Source of the DNA: Elizabethkingia bruuniana
GTDB taxonomy: Bacteria; Bacteroidota; Bacteroidia; Flavobacteriales; Weeksellaceae
Direction: 5' to 3'
NCBI RefSeq assembly: GCF_002024805.1
Contig: NZ_CP014337.1
Coordinates: 2,170,001-2,234,000, forward strand
DNA: 64,000 bases
In this document: positions 53,569 to 62,691 of the stretch, piece after piece
Layout of the letters: every line of letters begins with the position of its first letter
How positions within the stretch are numbered: position 1 is the first letter of the stretch
Made by a program: the position numbers and the translations under genes
Notes under the pieces: generated by a model
What the model was told of the DNA's origin: nothing
Databases searched by the model: none
The model's input: the letters and a program-made list of their open reading frames with translations, nothing else

Positions 53569-54726
53569 ATGAATACACAAATCAGAAAAACAGTCTGCGC
53601 TTTAGCGTTAGTCACAGGAACAATGCTGTTTTCTCAAAAAGCCAAACCTCCTATTATGGGATGGAGCAGCTGGAATAATTTCCGTATAAATATTAATGAG
53701 CAACTGATTAAAGAACAAGCTGATGCTTTAGTTTCTTCAGGATTATATACGGCAGGCTATCGGTATATTAATGTAGACGATGGATATTTCGGCGGCAGAG
53801 ATGAAAAAGGAAACCTGATTACTGACAATAAAAAATTTCCGTCCGGTATGAAGAGTCTTGCTGCGTATATTCATAGTAAAGGACTGAAAGCCGGAATTTA
53901 CTCAGATGCAGGAAAGAATACCTGTGGCTCCATCTGGGATAATGACAAACAAGGTTTTGGTGTAGGTTTATATGGCCATCTGGATCAGGATGCTGATTTG
54001 TTTTTCAAAAACTGGAAATATGATTTTATAAAAGTCGACTGGTGTGGTGGCGAGCAAATGAAATTAAACGAACAAGAGGAATATACCAAGATCATTAATA
54101 AAGTAAAGTCTATTGATCCTAATATCGTTTTCAATGTTTGCCGTTGGCAGTTCCCGGGAGAATGGGCTATTAAAATTGCTGATTCTTGGAGGGTTTCAGG
54201 AGATATTAGTGCAAAATTCTCCTCCATTCTGCATATTATAGACCTTAATAAAAATCTTTATCCTTATGCCTCTGCAGGGCATTACAATGATATGGATATG
54301 CTTCAGGTAGGACGAGGGATGAGCTATGATGAAGACAAAACACATTTCTCCATGTGGGCTTTATTGAATTCGCCGTTGCTTGCAGGAAATGATCTTCGGT
54401 CGATGTCCAAAGCTACTATCGAAATTCTCACCAATAAGGAAATTATTGCACTGAATCAGGACACAGCTTTCAAACAGGCTCAAAATACTATCTCTGATGG
54501 AAATATAGAAGTTTGGCAGAAGATGTTGACTAAAGGCCAAAAAGCAATAGCGATTATGAATCGTGGCGACCAGGAAATTAGTTATACCCTAGCGGCTTCC
54601 AAACTGGGATTAAATCAAAATACGAAAATCAGAGATTTATGGCTTCACAAAAATCTGGGAAAATATGGTGAACAGCAAACTTTTAAAATACCTCAGCATG
54701 GTATCATTGTTCTGAAAACTGATTAG
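53569..54726 (+). CDS. secreted alpha-galactosidase (GH27)
   Basis: Retaining exo-glycosidase of 385 residues releasing terminal alpha-galactose or alpha-N-acetylgalactosamine. A signal peptide (about 1-23) is followed by the GH27 signature PIMGWSSWNNFR and YINVDDGYFGGRD. The nucleophile D157 is in FIKVDWCGG and the acid/base D212 in SWRVSGDISAKF. The C-terminal beta domain (about 300-385) completes the usual two-domain layout. It is distinct from the GH36 enzyme at 45400. A palindromic terminator follows 9 nt after the stop. Confidence 0.94.
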   Translation: MNTQIRKTVCALALVTGTMLFSQKAKPPIMGWSSWNNFRININEQLIKEQADALVSSGLYTAGYRYINVDDGYFGGRDEKGNLITDNKKFPSGMKSLAAYIHSKGLKAGIYSDAGKNTCGSIWDNDKQGFGVGLYGHLDQDADLFFKNWKYDFIKVDWCGGEQMKLNEQEEYTKIINKVKSIDPNIVFNVCRWQFPGEWAIKIADSWRVSGDISAKFSSILHIIDLNKNLYPYASAGHYNDMDMLQVGRGMSYDEDKTHFSMWALLNSPLLAGNDLRSMSKATIEILTNKEIIALNQDTAFKQAQNTISDGNIEVWQKMLTKGQKAIAIMNRGDQEISYTLAASKLGLNQNTKIRDLWLHKNLGKYGEQQTFKIPQHGIIVLKTD

Positions 54727-54735
54727 TATAATTAA

Positions 54736-54772
54736 TACAGGGGCTCAAAGCTTTTATCTTTAAGCCCTTGTA
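54736..54772. terminator. bidirectional hairpin between convergent genes
   Basis: A 15-bp imperfect stem (TACAGGGGCTCAAAG with CTTTAAGCCCTTGTA, two G-U pairs) and a 7-nt loop. The U-run is poor, so termination is less certain. Confidence 0.55.
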
Positions 54773-54781
54773 TATAAATAT

Positions 54782-55549
54782 TTACTCATAAACCACATAA
54801 TTCACCTTATCTACTCCGGTATTACCCGTCTTTTCATGGTAAGCGTACAGCGTCAGTTCATAATTTCCGGGAGCATTAACCATATCTTCTCCTTCAAAAA
54901 GGTTTGTTGATACCCATGACATTTTGATATCCTTCACATACTTCCCGTCTTTTTTTAGGATTCCTTTTACTTCAATCTCTTCAGAATCCCAGACGCCGCC
55001 TTTATCAATAACACATCCACACATCATTACAATATTGGCCTGAAACTGAAAAGGTTTATCTTTTATTGTTTTCAGCGATATATACTGGTGAGTTCTGGGC
55101 TTTAGTATGTCGATAATATATCCCGGAATTTCCAGTATAATTCCGTCACCTAAAATATCTTTCCCTGGAATGACCCATAATTCGGTACTTACCTTCGCCT
55201 GAGCCTGTTTGTTGTTAAATGGAGAAAGTACTTCTATTGTTACAAAAGTAGGTTCGCTAATATCGATGTTTGCTGTAAATCCTGCGGTCTGGGTATCGGT
55301 AATAGAAGTTCCTCTTCCTTTGGCATTTTTCATAATTAAATCCGTATTTCCCGTCCCGCCTGTAGTCTTTCCTTCGGCAAGTATTTTCTGGCTTGTCTTA
55401 TCCCTTACAATAATATAAGCCCCTCCAAGCGAACTTCCGATAAATTTTGCATCCCTGGCTTTTGCTCTTATCATGATTTTGGTTGGTGTTGCAGAAACCA
55501 GCATTATATTAGCGCACAATAATGTGACTAAAAAAATAAATGTTCTCAT
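54782..55549 (-). CDS. secreted protein of unknown function, coupled to a MarR regulator gene
   Basis: 255-residue protein with a signal peptide (about 1-20, ending MLVSATP). The mature part looks like a beta-sandwich with PTKIMIRAKARDAKFIGSSLGGAYIIVRD, TGGTGNTDLIM and VTIEVLSPFNNKQAQAKV. It carries a CGC motif in VMMCGCVIDKGG and ends in an immunoglobulin-like strand set. I do not recognise the family. It is coupled to the MarR-type gene upstream by an ATGA overlap at 55546-55549, so its expression is surely tied to that regulator. Confidence 0.6.
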   Translation of the reverse strand: MRTFIFLVTLLCANIMLVSATPTKIMIRAKARDAKFIGSSLGGAYIIVRDKTSQKILAEGKTTGGTGNTDLIMKNAKGRGTSITDTQTAGFTANIDISEPTFVTIEVLSPFNNKQAQAKVSTELWVIPGKDILGDGIILEIPGYIIDILKPRTHQYISLKTIKDKPFQFQANIVMMCGCVIDKGGVWDSEEIEVKGILKKDGKYVKDIKMSWVSTNLFEGEDMVNAPGNYELTLYAYHEKTGNTGVDKVNYVVYE

Positions 55550-56034
55550 GTGTTTATTGATTTTTGATATTCTTGCTTAAATCTGTTATAAAAGGAGTTA
55601 GTTTTTAGCTCCGCATCTATATCATCCAGATAAGAGAAAATACTCAGGTCATCTGAAAGAAGTTTTAAGATGGCGCTTTCACAACTCTGCCAGATTAGTT
55701 CTAATTCTGGTAATATTTCAGTTGCTTTGGGTGATAGGGATACCAATTGTTTTCGTTTATCTTCTTTATCTTTCTGGATATGTAAATAGTCCTTTTCCGA
55801 CATTTTTTTTACAATAACGACTACTGATGGATGCGAATAGCCCAAAGATTCTGCAATGTCTGCTATTGAGATTTCTCCTTTATTCTGTAGTAACATAAAA
55901 ATAAGGTACCAGTTGGGCTCTATATCTATGTCAATTTCTTTGTATAGCTTCCTTACATCATGTGACATCCGATCACTAATTCTCTTAAGTCTGCTGTCGA
56001 ATGCCTTATATCCTAGTGTTTTAATAAAATCCAT
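55546..56034 (-). CDS. MarR family transcriptional regulator
   Basis: 162-residue winged-helix repressor-type protein. The DNA-binding region reads GEISIADIAESLGYSHPSVVVIVKKMSEKDYLHIQKDKEDKRKQLVSL (about 55-103), with the wing at the KDKEDKRKQ turn, and helices at both ends form the dimer interface. Its stop overlaps the start of a secreted unknown protein gene. A 38-bp perfect palindrome begins 30 nt upstream of its ATG and is the likely operator, so it should be autoregulated together with its partner gene. The ligand is unknown. Confidence 0.9.
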   Translation of the reverse strand: MDFIKTLGYKAFDSRLKRISDRMSHDVRKLYKEIDIDIEPNWYLIFMLLQNKGEISIADIAESLGYSHPSVVVIVKKMSEKDYLHIQKDKEDKRKQLVSLSPKATEILPELELIWQSCESAILKLLSDDLSIFSYLDDIDAELKTNSFYNRFKQEYQKSINT

Positions 56035-56063
56035 TCTCAGTATTATTTATAACAAATATAATA

Positions 56064-56101
56064 AAAATATAAAGTCAACTATATAGTTGACTTTATATTT
56101 T
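56064..56101. promoter_or_regulatory. 38-bp perfect palindrome, probable MarR operator
   Basis: Centre between 56082 and 56083. The inner 20 bp have half-site AGTCAACTAT and its complement, the type of short palindrome bound by MarR dimers. The AT-rich arms extend the symmetry to AAAATATA outside. It lies between the marR start (30 nt) and the divergent M28 peptidase gene (168 nt away), so it could regulate both. It has no U-run arrangement typical of a terminator. Confidence 0.75.
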
Positions 56102-56269
56102 GTTAGAAATGCGAATTATTATCTTTTTAAGACATTTAGTAATTCCCATTAATATCCTTGCAGAACATATAGTTTATATGTGAAAATTTATTTTTCTTTG
56201 TAAAGTTTCTTTATGAAGTATATATTCTATACTTCTACCTGGTACTATTCAACTTGCTAATATCTGATC

Positions 56270-57610
56270 ATGAAAAAACTAATACTCTCCATTCTTCTTG
56301 TTCCGGCTGTATTTTCTGCCCAACAGGTTATCTCTAAAGATGCCGAAATTGCCAATTATGTCTCACAGGTAAGTACAGATTCTCTAAAGTCTCATATCAA
56401 CAAACTGGTAGGCTTCGGAACCCGTCATACCATGAGTTCTGTAACGGATCCCAAAAGAGGAATCGGTGCTGCCAGAACCTGGGTTCTGAGAAAGTTTAAA
56501 GATTATGCCAAGAATACAGATGGCAGAATGGAAGTATTTCTACAAAATCAGATAATACAACCAGATGGTAAAAGGATTGATAAACCAACAGATTTAGGAA
56601 ATCCTGTTGCCATTCTTAGCGGAACAGATCCCAATGATAAGCGGATTTTTATGATTAGCGGACATCTGGATTCACGTGTAAGCGATGTAATGAATGCAAA
56701 AGACAATGCTCCGGGAGCTAATGATGATGGCAGCGGTACAGCAGCAGTAATAGAAAGTGCAAGAATCCTGAGTAAATCCAAGTTTCCGGCAACTATAATA
56801 TTTGTCGCTTTTTCAGGAGAGGAACAAGGTTTATTGGGATCTAAAATGATGGCCGAAAAGGTTAAAAATGAGAACTGGCAACTGGAAGCTCTTTTGAATA
56901 ATGATATGATTTCTAATAACCTGACCAGTGAAACCAATCTGATTAATGCACACCAGTTGAGAGTTTTTTCTGAGGGCCTACCTCAATATGAGCTGGATAA
57001 AAAAGCCCAGAAAATCAGAAGCCTTGGTTTGGAAAATGATGGCGATGCCCGACAATTGGCAAGATATATAAAAGAAACTGGTGAACGCTATGTAGATAAT
57101 CTACAGGTGAAACTTATTTACAGAAATGACAGATTTCTAAGAGGAGGTGACCATTCTCCTTTTGTAGAAAGAGGCTATTCCGCTGTAAGGCTTACTGAGT
57201 ATAATGAAAATTTCGACCATCAGCATCAGGATATACGCAAAGAAAATGGAAAACAATATGGAGATTTACCTGAGTTTATCGATTTCGATTACTTCAAAAA
57301 GAATGTAGGAGTAAATGTTTCTGTATTGGCCAATCTGGCAAAGTCACCGTCAAAACCAGAGAATGTGAAAATGGAAGTAAAAGAATTGACCAATTATACT
57401 TTACTTTCCTGGGAGAAACCTAAATCGGGTGAAGTAACCGGATATTATGTTTTAATGCGCGAAACGGATTCTCCGGTATGGCAAAAGAAATTTTTCACAA
57501 AAGAAACATTTATAAAATTGCCATATTCTAAAGATAATTGTTTCTTTGCCGTTCAGGCAGTAAACAGCACTGGTAACGAAAGTCTGATCGTTATTCCTGG
57601 TGCAAAATAA
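56270..57610 (+). CDS. secreted M28 family metallopeptidase (aminopeptidase)
   Basis: Zinc exopeptidase of 446 residues. A signal peptide (about 1-17, ending AVFSAQ) is followed by a peptidase domain with the two-zinc motif set: H132 and D134 in SGHLDSRVSD, D152 in ANDDGSGTAAV, the general base Glu and its neighbour in FSGEEQGLLGSK (184-185), and a late His in GGDHSPFVERGY. The C-terminal 80 residues (PSKPENVKMEVKELTNYTLLSWEKP) look like a fibronectin type III domain. It precedes the CPBP protease gene by 37 nt. Confidence 0.93.
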   Translation: MKKLILSILLVPAVFSAQQVISKDAEIANYVSQVSTDSLKSHINKLVGFGTRHTMSSVTDPKRGIGAARTWVLRKFKDYAKNTDGRMEVFLQNQIIQPDGKRIDKPTDLGNPVAILSGTDPNDKRIFMISGHLDSRVSDVMNAKDNAPGANDDGSGTAAVIESARILSKSKFPATIIFVAFSGEEQGLLGSKMMAEKVKNENWQLEALLNNDMISNNLTSETNLINAHQLRVFSEGLPQYELDKKAQKIRSLGLENDGDARQLARYIKETGERYVDNLQVKLIYRNDRFLRGGDHSPFVERGYSAVRLTEYNENFDHQHQDIRKENGKQYGDLPEFIDFDYFKKNVGVNVSVLANLAKSPSKPENVKMEVKELTNYTLLSWEKPKSGEVTGYYVLMRETDSPVWQKKFFTKETFIKLPYSKDNCFFAVQAVNSTGNESLIVIPGAK

Positions 57611-57647
57611 TATAACAACTCCTACAATAACATTACTAAATATAAGA

Positions 57648-58373
57648 ATGAAATTTATCTATGAAGTTAAAAAAGTAAACTGGTTAAGAATTTTGCTTTT
57701 TTATGTATTAATTCTCTCTGTCACTTATTTTTCCAGAAAGCTACCTAATCTCTTAACACTATTATTAAGTCAGTTTTCAGATCTGCATTTTACATGGAAT
57801 TACAATCATGGAATTGCAGTGACAATCATCTCCTTTCTATTTTACAGATTCAGTGGTATAAAACAAGAAATTACATTTCTGGGAACCAATAAAATAAAAG
57901 CGCTTCTATTTCCTGTTATTCTATTTATCGGATACTCGATACACGGCATGAATAATGACAATGAAATAAATAAGCACCTTTGGGCTTTTATCTTCTGTGC
58001 CTTCATGCTGGTTTATAACATCATGGAAGAATATACATGGCGAGGTTATTTAACAGAAAGCCTTGGAAAGATCAACTTGGTTATAAAAGGAATTATTTCC
58101 GGAGTTTTTTGGGCAGTCTGGCATTTATTAATCTTTAGTGATTTTAAACAATATGGTGGTTTCGGAGTGTTTCTGGCATTTTGTATTGTTTTCTCAGTAA
58201 TACTTACATTTTCAGTATCAAAGAGTAAAGCTATACTTATTCCGGCAACGATACATACACTATTGGTGAGTACTAATGTCGTAACACTAATATGTTTTGC
58301 TCTTTTTGCTCTTATTTTATTTACATGGAATAAGTCTTTTGCAAAAGAAGAACAGCCAAGTAAAGCGGAATAA
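57648..58373 (+). CDS. CPBP family intramembrane glutamic endopeptidase
   Basis: Polytopic membrane protease of 241 residues from the ATG at 57648 (the open frame back to 57600 overlaps the previous gene). About seven hydrophobic segments. The CPBP/Abi catalytic motif EExxxR is EEYTWRGYL near residue 127, and FWAVWHLLIFS supplies the second motif with His. Such proteins include CAAX-type proteases and bacteriocin-immunity proteins; which applies is not clear. It lies 37 nt after the M28 peptidase gene and is followed by a terminator. Confidence 0.88.
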   Translation: MKFIYEVKKVNWLRILLFYVLILSVTYFSRKLPNLLTLLLSQFSDLHFTWNYNHGIAVTIISFLFYRFSGIKQEITFLGTNKIKALLFPVILFIGYSIHGMNNDNEINKHLWAFIFCAFMLVYNIMEEYTWRGYLTESLGKINLVIKGIISGVFWAVWHLLIFSDFKQYGGFGVFLAFCIVFSVILTFSVSKSKAILIPATIHTLLVSTNVVTLICFALFALILFTWNKSFAKEEQPSKAE

Positions 58374-58390
58374 TAAATATTATTATAGAC

Positions 58391-58428
58391 AAAAAAGCCT
58401 GTCAAATTTGATTTGACAGGCTTTTTTT
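58391..58428. terminator. bidirectional terminator between the CPBP and UvrD genes
   Basis: Long perfect stem (GCCTGTCAAAT / ATTTGACAGGC) extended by A/T runs on both sides, with a 3-nt loop. Confidence 0.9.
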
Positions 58429-58443
58429 TATCTCTAAATTCCC

Positions 58444-60762
58444 TTAGGAAATTTTCGTCAGCTTCGCGAATTTCAGAATCAGGTTTTTCTCGCCTTCATG
58501 CTGGAACAATACTTTTGCTTTTATATTCTGCGGATCCGTTCCGTCCAGAAAGACAACTTCGCCCACTCCAAAACGATCATGTCGTACCATATCTCCTACT
58601 TCAATATGATCTGTGGTTCCACCAGATGGATTGTTAATTTTTGCAGAAGCTACAGGTTTAAGGTTTTTAGGCGTTAAAGCCGGAGTTGGTGCCAGCTTCT
58701 TAGGTGCATCTTTTTTTACCAAGCGTGGAGGCGGTGCGTCATCAAAAAGACTAGAGGTAAGTCCTGAAGAATTTCTGAACCGGGTATCAGTTGCCGGATT
58801 CAGAAAATCCAGATACATTGTATCGACTTCACTTAAGAAACGGCTTGGCTCGGAATCCGTAATTTTACCCCACTGAAAACGGGAAACAGCATACGAGAAT
58901 ATAGCCTGTTTTTCAGCTCTTGTAAGCGCTACATAAAACAAACGTCTCTCTTCTTCCAGCTCCTCACGGGTATTAGCACTCATAAACGACGGGAATAGAT
59001 TCTCTTCCAGACCTACAATATGCACTACAGGGAATTCCAGACCTTTTGACAAGTGAATGGTCATTAAAGATACTTTATTGTTGTCATCGTCCTTATCCTG
59101 AGTATCTGTAGAAAGTGCAATATTTTCAAGGAAATTAGAAAGGCCGGGATCACCGTCTTCTAACTGTTGTTGCTCTTCAATAAACCCTTGTAATGAGTTC
59201 ATTAGTTCCTGAATGTTTTCCATACGGGAAACACCTTCCGGAGTTTGGTCATCCTTTAGCAGCTTTAGTAGTCCACTCTTCTGTGCAACATCCATAGCCA
59301 CTTGATAAACGGTTTCTGTCTTCATCATCACCTGAAAGGCTTTGATCATATTCCAGAATTCTGAAAGCTTGTTGAGTGTACCTGCATTAAATCCTGTCTG
59401 TGGCCCATACATCTGAAGGTTATTCAACAATTCAGCCATTGAAACATTCAGTTGATCGGCAGTAACAATCAGTTTATTCTGCGTCGTTTCCCCGATACCT
59501 CTTGTTGGATAGTTGATAATACGAAGCAAAGCTTCCTGATCGTTTTCATTAACCAGAAGTCTTAAATAAGCAATTAAATCTTTGATCTCTTTTCTCTGGT
59601 AGAATGAAAGTCCACCATATACTTTATATGGAATATTCTTTCTTCTCAATGCATCTTCAAATGCACGGGTCTGAGAGTTGGTTCTGTATAGAATTGCAAA
59701 ATCACTGTATTTACGCTGATTTCGCATACTGTTTTCCAGAATTTGCGATGCAACGAAGTTGGCTTCATCAGCATCAGAAAGACTTCGGTAAACCTGTATC
59801 TTATCTCCCGGTTCGTTTTCACTGAAAACATTTTTCTTAAACTGCTGCTGATTTTTAGCAATAACATCGTTTGCAGCATTTACAATATTCTGAGTAGAAC
59901 GGTAATTCTGTTCCAGGGAAACAGTAACCGCATCCGGATAATCTTTTTTAAAGTTCAGAATGTTGTAGATATTCGCACCACGGAAGGCATAGATTGACTG
60001 TGCATCGTCTCCTACCACGCACAAGTTCTCGAATTTAGAAGCCAGTGCTTTTACAATAAGATACTGGGAGTGGTTGGTATCCTGATACTCATCTACCAAA
60101 ATGTAACGGAATCTGTCCTGATATTTTGCCAGTACTTCCGGGAATCTGGTTAGAAGCTCGTTGGTACGTAACAACAGGTCATCAAAATCCATCGCTCCCG
60201 ATTTGTAGCAAGTTTCAACATACTTACGGTATATCTCACCCAACAACTTCATATTAGCCATTTCATCAGCTTCCATCAGCTCCGGATTGTTGAAATAGGC
60301 ATTTACTGTAATCAGATTGTTTTTATACTGAGAAATTCTGTTCAGTACTTTTTTCGGTTTATACAAATCTGAATCGATAGACATCTCTTTCAGCACTTTT
60401 TTTATAACATTCAGTGCATCCTGACTATCATAAATTGTAAAATTAGATGGAAATCCAAGGTAATGGGCTTCCATACGGAGTATTCTGGCAAATATGGAGT
60501 GAAATGTTCCCATCCATATACTTTTAGCATCGCTATCTCCCACTACCCTTGCAATACGCTCTTTCATCTCTCGTGCTGCTTTATTGGTAAAGGTTAGTGC
60601 CAGAATATTGAAAGGATCTACCCCATTTTGTATAAGATGAGCAATACGCATGGTTAGTACTCTGGTTTTTCCGGAACCCGCTCCCGCTAATACCATCAAT
60701 GGTCCCTGGATAGTTGTTACCGCTTCGTATTGTGATTCATTAAGTCCTTTCAGATAATCCAT
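58444..60762 (-). CDS. UvrD/PcrA-type superfamily 1 DNA helicase
   Basis: 3'-5' DNA helicase of 772 residues for repair and replication-fork maintenance. Walker A is LAGAGSGKTRVL, motif Ia TFTNKAAREMKERI, Walker B YILVDEYQDTNHSQYLI, motif III VGDDAQSIYAFRGA and motif VI FYVALTRAEKQAI. The C-terminal segment of about 60 residues (GDMVRHDRFGVGEVVFLDGTDPQNIKAKVLF) resembles the PcrA/UvrD C-terminal Tudor-like domain that contacts RNA polymerase. A -7 box lies at 60788-60795. Confidence 0.95.
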   Translation of the reverse strand: MDYLKGLNESQYEAVTTIQGPLMVLAGAGSGKTRVLTMRIAHLIQNGVDPFNILALTFTNKAAREMKERIARVVGDSDAKSIWMGTFHSIFARILRMEAHYLGFPSNFTIYDSQDALNVIKKVLKEMSIDSDLYKPKKVLNRISQYKNNLITVNAYFNNPELMEADEMANMKLLGEIYRKYVETCYKSGAMDFDDLLLRTNELLTRFPEVLAKYQDRFRYILVDEYQDTNHSQYLIVKALASKFENLCVVGDDAQSIYAFRGANIYNILNFKKDYPDAVTVSLEQNYRSTQNIVNAANDVIAKNQQQFKKNVFSENEPGDKIQVYRSLSDADEANFVASQILENSMRNQRKYSDFAILYRTNSQTRAFEDALRRKNIPYKVYGGLSFYQRKEIKDLIAYLRLLVNENDQEALLRIINYPTRGIGETTQNKLIVTADQLNVSMAELLNNLQMYGPQTGFNAGTLNKLSEFWNMIKAFQVMMKTETVYQVAMDVAQKSGLLKLLKDDQTPEGVSRMENIQELMNSLQGFIEEQQQLEDGDPGLSNFLENIALSTDTQDKDDDNNKVSLMTIHLSKGLEFPVVHIVGLEENLFPSFMSANTREELEEERRLFYVALTRAEKQAIFSYAVSRFQWGKITDSEPSRFLSEVDTMYLDFLNPATDTRFRNSSGLTSSLFDDAPPPRLVKKDAPKKLAPTPALTPKNLKPVASAKINNPSGGTTDHIEVGDMVRHDRFGVGEVVFLDGTDPQNIKAKVLFQHEGEKNLILKFAKLTKIS

Positions 60763-60787
60763 TCCGTGTCTACAATTTTTAGGAATA

Positions 60788-60795
60788 CAAATTTA
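60788..60795 (-). promoter_or_regulatory. -7 promoter box of the UvrD/PcrA helicase gene
   Basis: Minus-strand TAAATTTG matches TAnnTTTG, 25 nt before the ATG. Confidence 0.45.
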
Positions 60796-60874
60796 AGGAA
60801 AAGTTTTGGCAGTTGGAATTCAACAAATTTAATTCGTAAGTATCTCTATACTATATCTATACTGAAAAAATATA

Positions 60875-60882
60875 TACATTTG
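60875..60882 (+). promoter_or_regulatory. -7 promoter box of the four-gene operon 60897-63267
   Basis: TACATTTG matches TAnnTTTG, 14 nt before the ATG at 60897, implying a leader of under 10 nt. Confidence 0.5.
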
Positions 60883-60896
60883 TAAAAACAGCAGAT

Positions 60897-61598
60897 ATGG
60901 AAATTAACAGAGACCTTATCCGTGAAGCCATGAAAGAAGGCTACTCTTTCTACCAGATGAATGGTAAACTCGTAATCCGCCGGGCAGGAGGTTTTAAAAA
61001 AGGTGATCTTAAAAATGATCCCAAATACAGTAAAGTTACCCAGAATGCGTCGGAATTCGGAAGATGTTCCCGCATGGGAAAACTTTTGCGGACGGCTCTG
61101 GAAAATGAACTGAAAAATATACAGGACAAAAACATTCACCGCCGTGTTGCCAAGCTACTACATGACATTATGAAGCATGATCCGGAATCTCAGCCAGGAA
61201 AAAAGACTACTGAAAAAGGATTGTTGAATAATGAAGGACTAGCTTTAATGAAAGGATTTCAATGGAATGAACACGATGCATCAGCAGTCTCTTTTGATCC
61301 TGAGAAACATAGTCTGGAATTTGTTGTCTTTCCTAAAAATACTGTACAATTCAGTGCTGAATGGAAAAATATAGATACCGATATGGAACACAGTACTTAT
61401 CAGGTCACTGAGCAGATACTAAAAACACAACCACTGGATCAGAAGAAAAAATACAGTTTTAAAAAGCGACAGGAGCATCCACAAAATCTGATGCAGTTTC
61501 TCATTATACATTTCTTTGATGAAACCGGAACAGAAATCCCACAAAGTTGTCACATTGAATATATTGAAGCTAAAAGTTTTATGCAGAGTTTATTTTAG
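60897..61598 (+). CDS. conserved-looking protein of unknown function
   Basis: 233-residue cytoplasmic protein I do not recognise. The N-terminal half is helical and strongly basic (INRDLIREAMKEGYSFYQMNGKLVIRRAGGFKKGDLKN, then LLRTALENELKNIQDKNIHRRVAKLLHDIMK), which could suit nucleic-acid binding. The second half is beta-rich with ALMKGFQWNEHDASAVSFDPEKHSLEFVVFP. It has no signal peptide or membrane helix. It is the first of a compact four-gene run; the next gene starts 6 nt after its stop. A role is not evident. Confidence 0.65.
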   Translation: MEINRDLIREAMKEGYSFYQMNGKLVIRRAGGFKKGDLKNDPKYSKVTQNASEFGRCSRMGKLLRTALENELKNIQDKNIHRRVAKLLHDIMKHDPESQPGKKTTEKGLLNNEGLALMKGFQWNEHDASAVSFDPEKHSLEFVVFPKNTVQFSAEWKNIDTDMEHSTYQVTEQILKTQPLDQKKKYSFKKRQEHPQNLMQFLIIHFFDETGTEIPQSCHIEYIEAKSFMQSLF

Positions 61599-61604
61599 AA
61601 AATT

Positions 61605-62123
61605 ATGGATAAAAAATCAGATATTCCAGGTTTTTCTCCTGAGGAGTTAGCAGAATACGATAATCATGTAAAATTCTATTATACTAATATTATAAATGCT
61701 ATTATTCTTTTTACATATAATGTTGAACAACTGGATGAAATGGCTCCCATCTTAATAGATCCTCTTACCGAATTATATGAGGAACTTGATTACGCATTTA
61801 CCTATGTTCTTTTTGAAACAGTCTTCAGAAATAATTTAATTGATCTAAAGTACAAAGAAGACCTGCGTATTTTCAAAACAAAAGTGGATTCCATTCCTAA
61901 TGAAATTTGGGATTGGAAATTTATAGACCATCATGAAAATTGGGTATCAATACGAACTGATGCCAATGAACTTCTAAATAAAATTGGAATTGATACCAGA
62001 ATATATAATGACGAATTTGTAACTATAGCTTTAGCTTTCAATAAAGATTTGAAAAACAAAGTTCCGGAATCACCCGAATCGAAAAATATTTTTTTCACAA
62101 AGTTGTTTAAAAATACAAAATGA
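61605..62123 (+). CDS. protein of unknown function
   Basis: 172-residue acidic cytoplasmic protein without recognised domains. Segment INAIILFTYNVEQLDEMAPILIDPLTELYEELDYAFTYVLFETVF is helical and moderately hydrophobic, and IPNEIWDWKFIDHHENWVSIRTDANELLNKIGI is rich in aromatic residues. It overlaps the isochorismatase gene by 4 nt and lies 6 nt after the previous gene, so all are cotranscribed. Confidence 0.6.
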   Translation: MDKKSDIPGFSPEELAEYDNHVKFYYTNIINAIILFTYNVEQLDEMAPILIDPLTELYEELDYAFTYVLFETVFRNNLIDLKYKEDLRIFKTKVDSIPNEIWDWKFIDHHENWVSIRTDANELLNKIGIDTRIYNDEFVTIALAFNKDLKNKVPESPESKNIFFTKLFKNTK

Positions 62124-62686
62124 AATTACGTGAAAAGAAACCTTCTCCTATTTTAATCGATATCCAGAAAGGTTTTCTGGATGAAGACTATTGGGGCGGT
62201 AACAGAAATAACAAAAACGCCGAAGAAATAAGTGGTACAATTTTAAATAAATGGAGAGAACTGAGCCTGCCTATATTTCATATCCGGCACAGTTCCACTA
62301 ATCCAGATTCAAAATTACATGAAACCAATTCAGGATTTGAATTTAATGAATATGTTCTTCCGCTGGATAATGAACCCATTATTACAAAAAATGTAAACAG
62401 TGCTTTTATAGGAACTGATCTGAAAGAGAGACTAGACAGGGAAGGAATAAATACTCTGGTCATTACGGGCATAACGACCAATCATTGCGTATCGACCACT
62501 ACAAGAATGGCAGGAAATTATGGCTATGAAACTTATATAATTTCTGATGCCACAGCTGCCTTTGACAGAACAGGAATCAATGGTGAAAGATATGACTCGG
62601 AAATAATACATTTAACAGCACTTGCTAATTTGAATGATGAGTTTGCCACAGTATGGAGCTCTGAGAAATTACTAAATGAATTATAG
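62120..62686 (+). CDS. isochorismatase-like cysteine hydrolase
   Basis: 188-residue hydrolase of the isochorismatase/nicotinamidase superfamily. The catalytic triad is apparent: Asp in LIDIQKGF (D14), a Lys near 91 in ITKNVNSAF, and nucleophile C123 in TGITTNHCVSTTTR. The cis-peptide motif VITGI precedes the cysteine. The substrate is open (an amide or vinyl ether); the family is broad. It overlaps the preceding gene by 4 nt, and the Crp/Fnr gene starts 5 nt after its stop. Confidence 0.9.
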   Translation: MKLREKKPSPILIDIQKGFLDEDYWGGNRNNKNAEEISGTILNKWRELSLPIFHIRHSSTNPDSKLHETNSGFEFNEYVLPLDNEPIITKNVNSAFIGTDLKERLDREGINTLVITGITTNHCVSTTTRMAGNYGYETYIISDATAAFDRTGINGERYDSEIIHLTALANLNDEFATVWSSEKLLNEL

Positions 62687-62691
62687 GCTAT

